A DNA stretch of 38,940 nucleotides from DASVTR01 sp033855775 (GTDB lineage: Bacteria; Acidobacteriota; Blastocatellia; Pyrinomonadales; Pyrinomonadaceae), in NCBI GenBank assembly GCA_033855775.1, contig JAWVFT010000091.1, forward strand, positions 1 to 38,940, given 5' to 3'. Made by a program: the position numbers and the translations under genes. Within the stretch, counting starts at the first letter, position 1, and every line of letters begins with the position of its first letter. The notes under the pieces were generated by a model that had not been told where the DNA came from, searched no databases, and saw only the letters and a program-made list of their open reading frames with translations. Shown here piece by piece: positions 14,132 to 23,465 of this stretch.

Positions 14132-17131
14132 ATGCGTCTACTCGCCTATGGAGGAACCAGCTACAACGAGCGCCAGCGCATCGGCGTCTGGGGCGACATC
14201 TCTCGCGGCGCGCTCGAAGACACCTACGGGTTGCCGGAGCAGATGATGATTTACGGCCTCGGCGTGCTTGACGAGCAGCCCTTCCTCGTCGTGCGTCAAA
14301 GGCAGTTGACGGAGACTGGAAGAGCCTACGCCTTCTCGCTCTTGCTCGACCCCGGCAGCGATGTCTGGGAGCGCTTTCGTTGGAACGCAGCCGCTCTCGC
14401 CTGCGCCCTCTTTGACGGCGCAGACTCGCTCGGCCAAAGCCTCTTCGACCGTCCCGAATCCTTCAACGAAGAAGAGCTTGCTCAAAGTCTCGACGAGCTA
14501 CAACCACCGCCCGCGCCGGTGAGAGCAGTCGAAAACGACTCGGACTTTCTTGCGTGCTGGTCGGGCGCGCCTCTCTCAAGCGTCCCGGTCATGACATCGC
14601 CGCAGAGCCTGGGCTTCGCGGCTCGCCCGTCGCCGCGCGAAATCTTCGAGCGCATCGCGGCCCTGCCTCGCTGCCTGCAAATCGGGTTGGGCTGGCTCGT
14701 CGGAGGCAGCCGCGAGAGCGCGCAAGCCTTTGGCTCGTGCCTCGTCCTGGACGACTCTGCGCACGGCGCGCAGGAAGCGGAGGAGGCTGCGCGCGCTTGC
14801 ATCGCGGACGGGCGCAGGCTGCTCGGCGCATGGCAGACGATTGCCGCCGATGAAGAGTTTGCCCCGGCGTTGGCGCGGCTCGCCGCTCTGCCGCTCTGGC
14901 AGTGGGACGCGGCAGGGACGCTCGCGCCCGCCGCGATGCTTGAGCGGATAGTGTTTCTGGCCGACCTGATAAATCCTCCGCCCTCGGTCGAGCCGCTGCT
15001 TCAATCGCTGAAGAAACGGCTCGAAGGCTCGCAACTGCTGGCGAAGGAGATTCGCCGCGCCGCGCACAGGCTCGCGCTCGCGGGCGACGAGCCGCTGAAC
15101 AGCGCGCGGACTTCCATCCTGCTCGACAATCATTTCGATGAAGGATTGGCAATCCCTGAGTCGGCCTTTCGGCGGCTTCACCGCGAGATGTTGATTCAGT
15201 TCTTCGTCGGTCGCGCCCTGCCGCCCGGCGATGACGCGCAGCGGCTTCAACTCGCGCCGGAGTTGCGGCGCGAGATTTGGGTCAGGCTGCTTGGAGCGGC
15301 AAAGCCTTACGACAAATTGCCGTCACTGCTCCGCGAGGCAGCCGACGATGAAGTCGCGGCGGGCGGGTCGCAAGAGAGCCTTGCTCGCTTTGACAGTCAA
15401 CTGCTCGAAGCCGTGCGGACGCAGACGGCTGTGTCGGGCGCGAGCCTGCTCGTCTGGAATGAGTTCCCGCGCGAACATCCAATCTGGCCCGGCCTCCGCG
15501 TCACGCTCATGGAAGAAGCCTTGCAGCGCGCTCTCCGCAAGAGCAGGGAATGGAGAATTGAATATCTGTTGTACGGGCAAGACCCCGGCGGCAACGTCCT
15601 TCACGGGAAAGGTCTTGAAGCGCAGGACGCGACGCTGCTCGTCAAGTTTTACCGCGACGAAGTGCGTGACGAGGGAGCGCAGGCGGAGTCCGCCGCCCGT
15701 TGGCTCGCGGCTCTCGCAGAGTCTTCGCTGAGGCGCGAGGTGTCCGTCCGCGACAAGCTGGAAGTGGCCAAGTTCGTCGGCGGCCAGTGGCAATTGCTGA
15801 TACATCTCTGGCGGCTCTACTACGGCAACCGCAGCATGTACGACTTGACCGAGCCGTCCGTCTTCTCGCTCAATTCGCCGCTGCAACGCAAGCTGCTGCG
15901 CAACGAGTTGACGCAGATGATTTCCGAATTGCCCGTCATTGATTTCACGCCGGACTTGCGCGGGCTGGTCGAATTTCTGGAAGAGTTGCCGCCTGACGCG
16001 ATTAAGTATTTCCTGCGCCTGCGTCCGCGCTTGACCGCCGGAAATTACGAAGGGTGGATTGGCGGCTGGAAGGCTCTGGATGTGCCGAACCGGATGGAGG
16101 AAGAGACGGTGCGGCTCATCCTTGAGAGCGACGAAGCCGTGCAGAAGGTCTGGCTCTTTCGCGGCTTCAGCGAGCCCAAGCTCGAAACCATGTTCTACAA
16201 ACTTCTCTTCGGCGGGACGGGGCAGGATGACGAACGTTATCGCGCGAAGCTCTCGCAACTGCTCGCGCGCGAAGGCTCCCGCTCGAAACTGGGAGAGGCG
16301 ACCAAGCGCGCCTTCATCAACGGGCATCAAGACCGCGAGTGCATGCGCGTCTTCACCCGTCGCTTTGCGGGACACGCCGCGCCGCTCGACCGCTTGTTTC
16401 GCTGCCTCACCATACATCTTCAGAGCCGCGTGGTCGAAGCTCTCGTCAGCCGCGACATAGAAGCCTTCAGCGACGAGGTTTATAACATCTACGTGTCGGC
16501 GCAGCGCGACGGCAACCTGCTGACGCTTTACGAGCGCGCCATGCTGCGCTATCTCACATACCCGGACGGCAAAGGCATCAAGCGAATGGTCGCGCGCTCG
16601 GCGCATCTCTCCCTCGGCGCGAAAATCGTGGACGACAACATTGACGAGATTATGTCTCGCCCAACCGTGCGGCTCGAAGGCGACGACGAAGATGAAGAGA
16701 CGGCGGAGAGCGCTGATGTCGTCGAAGATAACCCGGCGCCGCCTGATGAAGCGGCAAGCGATGCGTTGGATGAGACGCCCGCGCCGCGCGTCCGGCACAA
16801 ACCTCAGGGAGCGTCCGGGGCCGAAGACTCGCCTTCGCTCTTCGGGCGCGCGTGGGGTTTTATGAAGTCTTTAGTAACGCAGCCTGAGCTTGATGAAGAC
16901 GGCGCTGGCGACACGCCTTCGTCTCAAGGCGACGCGCGTGAGACGAGGCCGCGAGACGCGGGACCGCGTGACGCGACAGCTTCTTCGTCATCAAAGTCGT
17001 CATCGAGCGACGCCGCGCCGCCGCTCGTTGCGCGGCCTTCGGAAGATAGCGAGGGCAGGGCAGGGAGCCTTGCGTCGTCGCCGGATGAGGCGCGGCCCGG
17101 CTCCGCTCCTGTCAAGGACAACCGCGCATGA
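14132..17131 (+). CDS. GTPase-associated protein (GAP1-like), 999 residues
   Basis: A long soluble protein without membrane helices. The N-terminal 100 residues (LLAYGGTSYNERQRIGVWGD, VVRQRQLTETGRAYAFSLLL) resemble the N2-type domain of GTPase-associated protein 1, found beside DO-GTPases. Residues about 185-215 (LQIGLGWLVGGSRESAQAFG) recall the GAP1 middle region. The next 600 residues are mostly helical and I cannot assign them. The last 150 residues (from about 845) are low-complexity, rich in D, E, S, A and R, and likely disordered. The gene follows the GTPase after 12 nt. Its TGA overlaps the next ATG (ATGA at 17128-17131), showing translational coupling with the SEDS-PBP gene. An adaptor between GTPase and membrane enzyme is inferred. 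The family call is tentative. Confidence 0.58.
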   Translation: MRLLAYGGTSYNERQRIGVWGDISRGALEDTYGLPEQMMIYGLGVLDEQPFLVVRQRQLTETGRAYAFSLLLDPGSDVWERFRWNAAALACALFDGADSLGQSLFDRPESFNEEELAQSLDELQPPPAPVRAVENDSDFLACWSGAPLSSVPVMTSPQSLGFAARPSPREIFERIAALPRCLQIGLGWLVGGSRESAQAFGSCLVLDDSAHGAQEAEEAARACIADGRRLLGAWQTIAADEEFAPALARLAALPLWQWDAAGTLAPAAMLERIVFLADLINPPPSVEPLLQSLKKRLEGSQLLAKEIRRAAHRLALAGDEPLNSARTSILLDNHFDEGLAIPESAFRRLHREMLIQFFVGRALPPGDDAQRLQLAPELRREIWVRLLGAAKPYDKLPSLLREAADDEVAAGGSQESLARFDSQLLEAVRTQTAVSGASLLVWNEFPREHPIWPGLRVTLMEEALQRALRKSREWRIEYLLYGQDPGGNVLHGKGLEAQDATLLVKFYRDEVRDEGAQAESAARWLAALAESSLRREVSVRDKLEVAKFVGGQWQLLIHLWRLYYGNRSMYDLTEPSVFSLNSPLQRKLLRNELTQMISELPVIDFTPDLRGLVEFLEELPPDAIKYFLRLRPRLTAGNYEGWIGGWKALDVPNRMEEETVRLILESDEAVQKVWLFRGFSEPKLETMFYKLLFGGTGQDDERYRAKLSQLLAREGSRSKLGEATKRAFINGHQDRECMRVFTRRFAGHAAPLDRLFRCLTIHLQSRVVEALVSRDIEAFSDEVYNIYVSAQRDGNLLTLYERAMLRYLTYPDGKGIKRMVARSAHLSLGAKIVDDNIDEIMSRPTVRLEGDDEDEETAESADVVEDNPAPPDEAASDALDETPAPRVRHKPQGASGAEDSPSLFGRAWGFMKSLVTQPELDEDGAGDTPSSQGDARETRPRDAGPRDATASSSSKSSSSDAAPPLVARPSEDSEGRAGSLASSPDEARPGSAPVKDNRA

Positions 17132-20100
17132 TTATCCTGTTCCTCTTCCTTCTCCCTTTGCTCGTCTACTTCGTGCTGCCGCGTCTCTTCACGCCCGCGC
17201 GGCTCCTGACGGCTCTGCCGTTCTATGCTTTGCTGACGGCCTTGATCGCTGCTTGCGGCGTGCTCGGCGTGATGCGCTTCTCGGCCCACTGGCCGGAGGG
17301 AACGCAGGTGGCCTGGACGGGCGTTGAAGCGAGCGCGGGGCCGGTCGTCATCGGCGGGGCGCGCGAGGAAGCGGTCGTCGGCTGGCCGAACGGCTCTTTC
17401 TCGCCGCTCTTGAAAGCCTCGCTCAGCGGCAGGGAGAACGCCAAGCTCGAATTTTCGAACAGCGCCGCTTTCATCTACGACGACACGGCGAACGCCTTCC
17501 TCAACGGCGTGCCCATCGCGTACGGCGAGACGAAGCCGCTCGACAACTACAAGATTCAAATCACGGGTTACTGGAAGCGACTCTGGAAATCGGAGGTCGC
17601 CGTGCTCGGCTCAAGCGGCGAACAGCTTGCGACGTTCGACTTGCCCGAAACCAACCCGGCCAAGGATAGAGTCTATCCGCTGCGCACGCTGGTCGAGCAG
17701 AAGGGCGCGGCCTCCGAAGCAGACGCCGCGCGGCTGCTCAAGGTCGGCAGGTGGGCCGCCGACAAACGCCTGCTCATCGCGCGCGACGGCGGCGTCCGGC
17801 TGCTCGGCCCCGAAGCCTACCAACTGCAATGCCAGCTTCCCTGTCGTCTCTCCGTGTTGTGGGTCAACCAGAAGCTGCCGATTACCATCAAGAGCAACAA
17901 CAACAGACTCTCCGTTCTGTTTCGTCCCCCCTGGCGGCTCGCCTGCCCGCTTCCGCCCACGCCTGCGAAGGGCGAGCGCGGCCTCTTGATTACGGGCAGC
18001 GCGCGGCCAGACGACGTGGCCTTCATGCTGCCCATCGGCTACGTCGTCGAAGACCCGCGACGGATGCTCACGTTTGCGAAGGACAGTGACGGGCTGCCAA
18101 TCTTCAGCGGACAGGGCGTGACGCCGGGAGCGCCGCCGTCGCGCGACCTGCCGCCGGGAATCGAAAAGCCTGCTCCTTCGGAGGCGCCGGATGTCGGCAC
18201 GCACGTCACCTCTCGCGTCGCTGTCCCGCTCGGCTCGACCTCCTTGCTCTTCGCCACCGTCAACGACCTGCCGCAGCCAAGCGGCATTGCCGTGTTGCTC
18301 CTGGTCGCGCTCATCTGCTACGGCGTCGGCCTCTTCTTCATGCTGTGGGGCGTGCGCGACAACACGACGCAGTGGATTCTGTGCGGGCTGGCGGCGTGCC
18401 TCTGGAACTTTCTGACGTTCCGAGTGCTGCTGGCGTTGCGGTTCGCGCTCGCGCCCGAAAGCCTAGACGGCTTGACGGTCAAGGGGCTGACCGCTTCCTT
18501 CGTCGGCCTCGCGGTGGCTCCCGGCTTGTTGATGCTCTGGGCGCGTTTGCGCTCCGACTATTCGAAGCGGTTGGAAGACAAAGACGTGGGGAACGGTTTC
18601 TACTCCGCGCTCATCTACCTCGCGCTGCTGGTCATCGCCTTCTTCATAGAGTACTGGTATGCGCCGCGCCTCTGGGTCAATCTTCCGCAGCGGTTCGCGC
18701 CCGCGATGGGCTGGAAGTTCGCGCTCTTGCTCTTGCTCCTGCTGGCGTACCTCGTCATGACCATCGTCTTTCTCTACAAGACTGTGGTCGAAGACGAACG
18801 ATTGATGATTCTGCACAAGCTCTTTCTGGGGCCGCTCAGGTTCGACACGACGTTCGCGCGTGCGAGCAAGCGTTGGTGGGCTTCCATTGACACGTCGCCG
18901 CCGGGCGGCTTCATCCGCCTGATAGCCTTCGCGCTGCTCGCGGCCTTCGCCTTCGCCGGAGCGCCGTTCGTCATCCGCCTGATTCCGTCGCGCGAGGTTC
19001 TACAGGAAATCTTCGCGCTCTTCTTCCTGTGTTTGATACCGGCTCTCTTCTGGCTTTCGTCGAAGCTCTATTTCAAGGGTGAGGCGGAGCCTGCGAGCAA
19101 GCGACGGCTGGCGATTATCGCCGCGCTGCTCGTCGTCGCGCCGGTCTTCGTCGTCCCCGTCTTTATGGGCGACGCGGGCAGCGTGCTGGCGACGGTTTCA
19201 ATCTTCGTGCCGCTGCTGTTCGTGCTGCTGGCGGCCAGACCGCGACGCACGGGCTTGGCCGTCGGCCTCGCGTTGCTCTTTATGTTTCTGCTCGCGGGCT
19301 TCGTCTACAAAAACTTTCTGCCCATCCTGCCGGGCGAGGCGGAGGTGCGGCTGCTCACGTTCCGCGAAGGCACGGGCTTGGAACGCTTCATGCCATGGGC
19401 CGACGTGACGGGCGGCGAAGGGCTGTCGCTGCAAAAGCTGCGCGACGCTTATCAACATACATGGGAGAGCAAGGCCATCGCTTACGAAGGCGGCTGGCGC
19501 GGGATGGGTTTCGGCAACGCGCCAACGCGACTATCGCAGGTGCGACAGGACACCATCCAGTACGACAGCCTGTTCAGCTTCTTCGTCGCCAGCGAGCACG
19601 GCTTTATCGGCAGCCTCTCGCTGCTGTTGCTCTACGGCATCCCGCTCGCGCTCATCCTCTACGGCGGCTGGCGTTCAAACTTCGACTTCGGTTATGCGGC
19701 GGCCTCCATTGTCGCCAGTTCCTTCCTGCTCGAAGCCATCCTGCACGCCGGGATGAACATCGGGACTTTTCCCTTCACGGGCCGCAGCATGCCGCTCATC
19801 ACCGTCAATTCGACGACAGACTTGCTGCGCTGGCTCTTCCTCTTCGGCTTCGCCGCGCAGTCGCTCTTCTGGCGCAACACGATAACGGAGTCGGAGCGCG
19901 AGCAGGACGCCGCTTCGGTCGTGCTGCCGGAGACGGACGTTGAGTTGCCGCCGAAACAGAAGACGCTGCGCTACGGGTTGGCCGCCGCGCTCGTGTTGGC
20001 TTTTCCGGCCCTGCTGCTCTGCGCCGTCGTCTGGACGGACGTGAAACTGATGCGCGACGACACGTATCAAAAGCCCTTCGAGTGGAAGGGCGTGTTGCGG

Positions 20101-22152
20101 CGCGTCGGTCGGCTGATTGACGACCGCGTGATAGAAGTTGACCAGCAAACGAAGACGCTCAGGATTAACAGGAACACGGTTGACGTGCCGGACGGCGCGT
20201 TGATTCGACAGGAGATTTTGCGCTTCAACGCGCTGCCCCTCGAAGAGCGGCTTGACGATTCCGTGACGCGCGGCTATACCGAGCGGCTGCGGAAAGTCGG
20301 GAGCATCGCCGAGTATAATCAACTGCTCGACGACCTCAGAAGAGATGAATTGAACGAGCGGCGCGACATGCACGCCAGTCTCTTCCGCCTGCTGCCGCCC
20401 GTGCGCTGGACGGACGGGACGTACGTTGAAGAGCGCGGCGGCTATCGCGTCACGCCCAACACGGACTTTAACACCCAACTCAGCTTTCGCTCCGGCGTTG
20501 ACCCGGCGCGCGCCCCGCGCACTACCTTTCAGGGCGAGGACGCCGCGCTCATCGGCCCCGCGTGGGTCAACGGTCGTTGGGTCACGGCCTACGACCCCGC
20601 GCCTTCGTTGCCCTGGACGGCTCAACTCGCCAAAGCTCTCGATGCGGAGTGGGCGCGGCTCGGCAACGACGAGGCCAAGCGACGCTACGGCAAGCTGACG
20701 CTCGATAGAAAGCTGCACGAGCTGGCCACGAAGTTCACGGCGATGAAGGGCCGCGCGACTTATCAGAGCATGATGGGCGGCGATGAAAAGAGCGCGAAGG
20801 CGAATGATGAGAAGAGCGCGAAGCCGGCCGGGTTTGCGCTGCCGCCGCGCATTGCGCTCGCGGTCATCAGCCTGCCGCAAGGGCGCGTGCTGGCGCTCGG
20901 CGGCTATCCGCGGATGAACGCTTCGCCCTACTGGCGCAAGAGCGCGGACACGGGCGAATGGCTGCCGCCCGCCCGTTGGGTCGAAGAAGAAGCTCCGCTC
21001 TCGTTGCGCCTGCTCTACGGCAACGACCGCAACTTCGACCGCGTTGTCGTCGGCTCCGCCACCAAGCCGCTCTGGGCCAGCGCCGTCCTCGGCGTTCATC
21101 CGAATCTTGCTCGCCAGTTGAAGGTGCGAGGGCAGGGAGAGCAGGAGTCCGATGTCTTCGGCATTCCTCTGGGGCGCAGTTGGGAAGTCCGCGCGCACGA
21201 CTGGTACGACTTCTCGCAGTATCTGGCTTACTCCGACAATCGTTATCACGTCCGCCTTGGCTTCCTCGGATTGGCCGTCGAATCGAACGGCCAGATTCTA
21301 GCGGACGGCGACTCGGCCTCAGACCGCGAATCGCTGAACGAAGGGCGCGCGCCGTTCAAGAAGTATCCCAGGTTTCCGTCTGAGCTTCTCTTCTCGAAGG
21401 CTAAGCCGGACGCCTTCGCCGGATTGCAGGAGACGCCGCTCGCGGAGCATCTTGAGCGAATGTTTGCGATTGATGTCGGGCGCACTAACTTCGGCCCGCG
21501 CCTTTCGTTTTGGACGCAGGACGAGCGAGAGGACGTGTTGCTCGAAGGCCAGCCGCCGCTCTCCGGCACGACGCGCATGTTCGCTTCCATCTCGCCGGAG
21601 GCCGCGAGCTTTAATCTGAACGCTATCAACAGCCCGCGCGATTACGTCAGCCTGCTGCTCGGCGGCGGGACTAACCTGTGGGCCAATGTTGACCTCGCCG
21701 CCGCCTTCGGCTCCTGCCTGTCTGGCGCTCCGGTCGTCGCGCACATCACCGGAGGCGACGGCGATTTTAAGTTTCTGGACAACCGCGAACGCTTTCCCCA
21801 GATTGCCGCCAAACTGCGCAACGGGCTGGCCGCCGTTGTCACGGACGGCACGGCCACGCCGGGATTGAAGAGCACGGGCGCGCTGGCGTTCCTCAACGAG
21901 TTGAGCGGCAAAGGCTACAGGGTCTACGCCAAGACTGGAACCCTGCGGGCGCAACAGGCAGGCACGCGCGATATGTCGCGCATCGTCCTTGCCATCGTTC
22001 AGTGGGACGGCAAAAAGGAGGAAGTGGCGCGCTCAGGGCTGGTCTTCTCCTTCTTCGGCGAGCAGGCGGAGCCGGGAGCCGCGACCAAGTGGCTCGGCGA
22101 ATTTCTCGTCGCCAATCAAAACGACATCAAGCGCTTATTGCAAAAACAATGA
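17128..22152 (+). CDS. SEDS glycosyltransferase-penicillin-binding transpeptidase fusion
   Basis: A 1674-residue membrane enzyme. Two N-terminal helices (about 1-20, 28-50) flank a soluble region (about 55-385) with an FHA-like stretch (LEFSNSAAFIYDDTANAFLN). Residues 386-916 are polytopic. The SEDS (FtsW/RodA) signature appears as GGWRGMGFGNAPTRL, then D813 in QYDSLFSFFVASEHGF at the place of the catalytic loop Asp, and FTGRSMPLITVNS at 883-895. A transmembrane helix (949-972) leads to a transpeptidase with S1310-A-T-K1313, S1369-D-N1371 and K1602-T-G-T. Spacings (59 and 231) suit class B PBPs. It should both polymerise and cross-link peptidoglycan, jobs normally split between two proteins. 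It is coupled to the GAP1-like gene by ATGA overlap and is followed by a strong terminator. Regulation by the GTPase is inferred. Confidence 0.85.
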   Translation: MIILFLFLLPLLVYFVLPRLFTPARLLTALPFYALLTALIAACGVLGVMRFSAHWPEGTQVAWTGVEASAGPVVIGGAREEAVVGWPNGSFSPLLKASLSGRENAKLEFSNSAAFIYDDTANAFLNGVPIAYGETKPLDNYKIQITGYWKRLWKSEVAVLGSSGEQLATFDLPETNPAKDRVYPLRTLVEQKGAASEADAARLLKVGRWAADKRLLIARDGGVRLLGPEAYQLQCQLPCRLSVLWVNQKLPITIKSNNNRLSVLFRPPWRLACPLPPTPAKGERGLLITGSARPDDVAFMLPIGYVVEDPRRMLTFAKDSDGLPIFSGQGVTPGAPPSRDLPPGIEKPAPSEAPDVGTHVTSRVAVPLGSTSLLFATVNDLPQPSGIAVLLLVALICYGVGLFFMLWGVRDNTTQWILCGLAACLWNFLTFRVLLALRFALAPESLDGLTVKGLTASFVGLAVAPGLLMLWARLRSDYSKRLEDKDVGNGFYSALIYLALLVIAFFIEYWYAPRLWVNLPQRFAPAMGWKFALLLLLLLAYLVMTIVFLYKTVVEDERLMILHKLFLGPLRFDTTFARASKRWWASIDTSPPGGFIRLIAFALLAAFAFAGAPFVIRLIPSREVLQEIFALFFLCLIPALFWLSSKLYFKGEAEPASKRRLAIIAALLVVAPVFVVPVFMGDAGSVLATVSIFVPLLFVLLAARPRRTGLAVGLALLFMFLLAGFVYKNFLPILPGEAEVRLLTFREGTGLERFMPWADVTGGEGLSLQKLRDAYQHTWESKAIAYEGGWRGMGFGNAPTRLSQVRQDTIQYDSLFSFFVASEHGFIGSLSLLLLYGIPLALILYGGWRSNFDFGYAAASIVASSFLLEAILHAGMNIGTFPFTGRSMPLITVNSTTDLLRWLFLFGFAAQSLFWRNTITESEREQDAASVVLPETDVELPPKQKTLRYGLAAALVLAFPALLLCAVVWTDVKLMRDDTYQKPFEWKGVLRRVGRLIDDRVIEVDQQTKTLRINRNTVDVPDGALIRQEILRFNALPLEERLDDSVTRGYTERLRKVGSIAEYNQLLDDLRRDELNERRDMHASLFRLLPPVRWTDGTYVEERGGYRVTPNTDFNTQLSFRSGVDPARAPRTTFQGEDAALIGPAWVNGRWVTAYDPAPSLPWTAQLAKALDAEWARLGNDEAKRRYGKLTLDRKLHELATKFTAMKGRATYQSMMGGDEKSAKANDEKSAKPAGFALPPRIALAVISLPQGRVLALGGYPRMNASPYWRKSADTGEWLPPARWVEEEAPLSLRLLYGNDRNFDRVVVGSATKPLWASAVLGVHPNLARQLKVRGQGEQESDVFGIPLGRSWEVRAHDWYDFSQYLAYSDNRYHVRLGFLGLAVESNGQILADGDSASDRESLNEGRAPFKKYPRFPSELLFSKAKPDAFAGLQETPLAEHLERMFAIDVGRTNFGPRLSFWTQDEREDVLLEGQPPLSGTTRMFASISPEAASFNLNAINSPRDYVSLLLGGGTNLWANVDLAAAFGSCLSGAPVVAHITGGDGDFKFLDNRERFPQIAAKLRNGLAAVVTDGTATPGLKSTGALAFLNELSGKGYRVYAKTGTLRAQQAGTRDMSRIVLAIVQWDGKKEEVARSGLVFSFFGEQAEPGAATKWLGEFLVANQNDIKRLLQKQ

Positions 22153-22321
22153 GCGCGGAAACCGCTTGCGCCGAAACTTAAGTTGAGCCGGGCCGGACTT
22201 TCCTGAAGACTTTCTCAAACCAAGCCGCGGCGCTCCGCGTCTAAGCTATAAGGCCACCGGCCGGCAAACAGGCAAAGAGAGTCGCCGCTGGTCTTTCCCA
22301 CGAGAGCTTCTTCTTTGGGAT

Positions 22322-22361
22322 GGGCGTTGTATTTTGGCAAGAATACAACGCCCTACTTTTT
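22322..22361 (+). terminator. Intrinsic terminator of the SEDS-PBP operon
   Basis: GGGCGTTGTATT (22322-22333) and AATACAACGCCC (22342-22353) form a perfect 12-bp stem with an 8-nt loop, followed by TACTTTTT. It lies 170 nt after the stop. The rest of the 413-nt gap 22153-22565 shows no gene. Confidence 0.85.
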
Positions 22362-22565
22362 GCTCCGCCCGAATTGCTCCGCCCAAAAAATTGCTGCTCC
22401 GGCAGATTTGTAGTAAGCTGCCAGCCTCTTCTTGAATGATTCGGTTCAAAGGCTGACGCTTACTTGCCAGAGCCACAGCCTTCAGGCCGAATCCGGCTTT
22501 TTTTTAGCTCCATAAATTCAATAACCGGCGATGCTGCCCTTCGCTTCGCCGGTCGGACTCGCTTG

Positions 22566-23465
22566 ATGAAGAAGCTTCTCTTTGCCGCGCTATACTATCT
22601 ACGTGTCTCTCAATTCGCTGCCTGGTGGAATCGTCAACGGGTTGTCATCCTGTGCTATCACAGCATCACGATGCTCGATAAATATCCTGACGAGCTTCGC
22701 AAGCAGTATCTTCCGCGCCGCCGTTTTGAAACTCATCTCAATCATCTACGGGAACGCTACAACGTTATCGCGCTGCAAGACTACTTGAGCGCGCGCCGCG
22801 AAGGCCGCTCGCTGCCGCCTTACTCCGTCGTCCTGACCTTCGACGATGGGATGAGAAATTTTCTCACCGTCGTCGCTCCGCTGCTGGCCGAGCGCTCTTT
22901 TTCTGCGACCAACTTTATCGTCACGGATTTTGTCTCGGCCACGGACAATTCCGAAAGGCCCGGCCATTGGACTGAGGCGGACGACAGCCGCTATTTATCA
23001 TGGCCGGAGATTCAAGAGCTAGCGCGCTCACCCGGCATCGCCTTCGGCTCGCATACCTGCTCGCATCCGAGTCTGCCGGACATCACGCTCGAAGAGGCCG
23101 AGCGCGAGTTGCGGGATTCCTATCAAGCTCTGGTCGAACGCCTGCAATGCGAGCAACCGGCGCTGGCCTTTCCGCACAACCAGACTTCCGACGCGCTCAA
23201 GAGTCTGGCTCAATCGCTCGGTTATGCTTGCGCCCTGACCGCAGACCTTGGGCCTAACGAGATGGACTCGAATCTTTTTTCGTTGCGGCGAACCGTGATT
23301 TCCGATGACGACAATCTGGCTATCTTCGCGGCGCGGGTGGCCGGAGTGACTTGGTGGGCCGACAACGTTCGTGAGTTGTTCGGGCGCCGACGCAGGCAAA
23401 GAGTTCCAAAGGTCGGGCAACAATCTTATCCTTACTTTCAAGCCGAAGGCATAGATCAGGAGTAA
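22566..23465 (+). CDS. Polysaccharide deacetylase (NodB/CE4 family)
   Basis: A 299-residue protein of carbohydrate esterase family 4, which removes N-acetyl groups from polysaccharides using a metal ion. Motif 1 is VVLTFDDG with D93-D94, and motif 2 is the metal-binding H163-x3-H167 in GSHTCSHPSL. The usual motif 3 RxP is only weakly kept (ALAFPHNQ). The N-terminal VVILCYHSI segment is typical of membrane-associated or WalW-like deacetylases. A hydrophobic stretch follows the ATG at 22566; the frame is open back to 22464 but that part looks non-coding. The substrate could be a cell-surface polysaccharide or peptidoglycan. The last 10 nt overlap the convergent methyltransferase gene. Confidence 0.85.
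   Translation: MKKLLFAALYYLRVSQFAAWWNRQRVVILCYHSITMLDKYPDELRKQYLPRRRFETHLNHLRERYNVIALQDYLSARREGRSLPPYSVVLTFDDGMRNFLTVVAPLLAERSFSATNFIVTDFVSATDNSERPGHWTEADDSRYLSWPEIQELARSPGIAFGSHTCSHPSLPDITLEEAERELRDSYQALVERLQCEQPALAFPHNQTSDALKSLAQSLGYACALTADLGPNEMDSNLFSLRRTVISDDDNLAIFAARVAGVTWWADNVRELFGRRRRQRVPKVGQQSYPYFQAEGIDQE

Noticed and set aside
15323..16798. A 491-codon open frame on the minus strand
   Set aside because: It lies inside the GAP1-like gene on the other strand, shows no domain, and has no ribosome site or promoter; codon-bias shadow.
19675..21249. A 524-codon open frame on the minus strand
   Set aside because: It is antisense to the SEDS-PBP gene, whose motifs and membrane helices are unmistakable.
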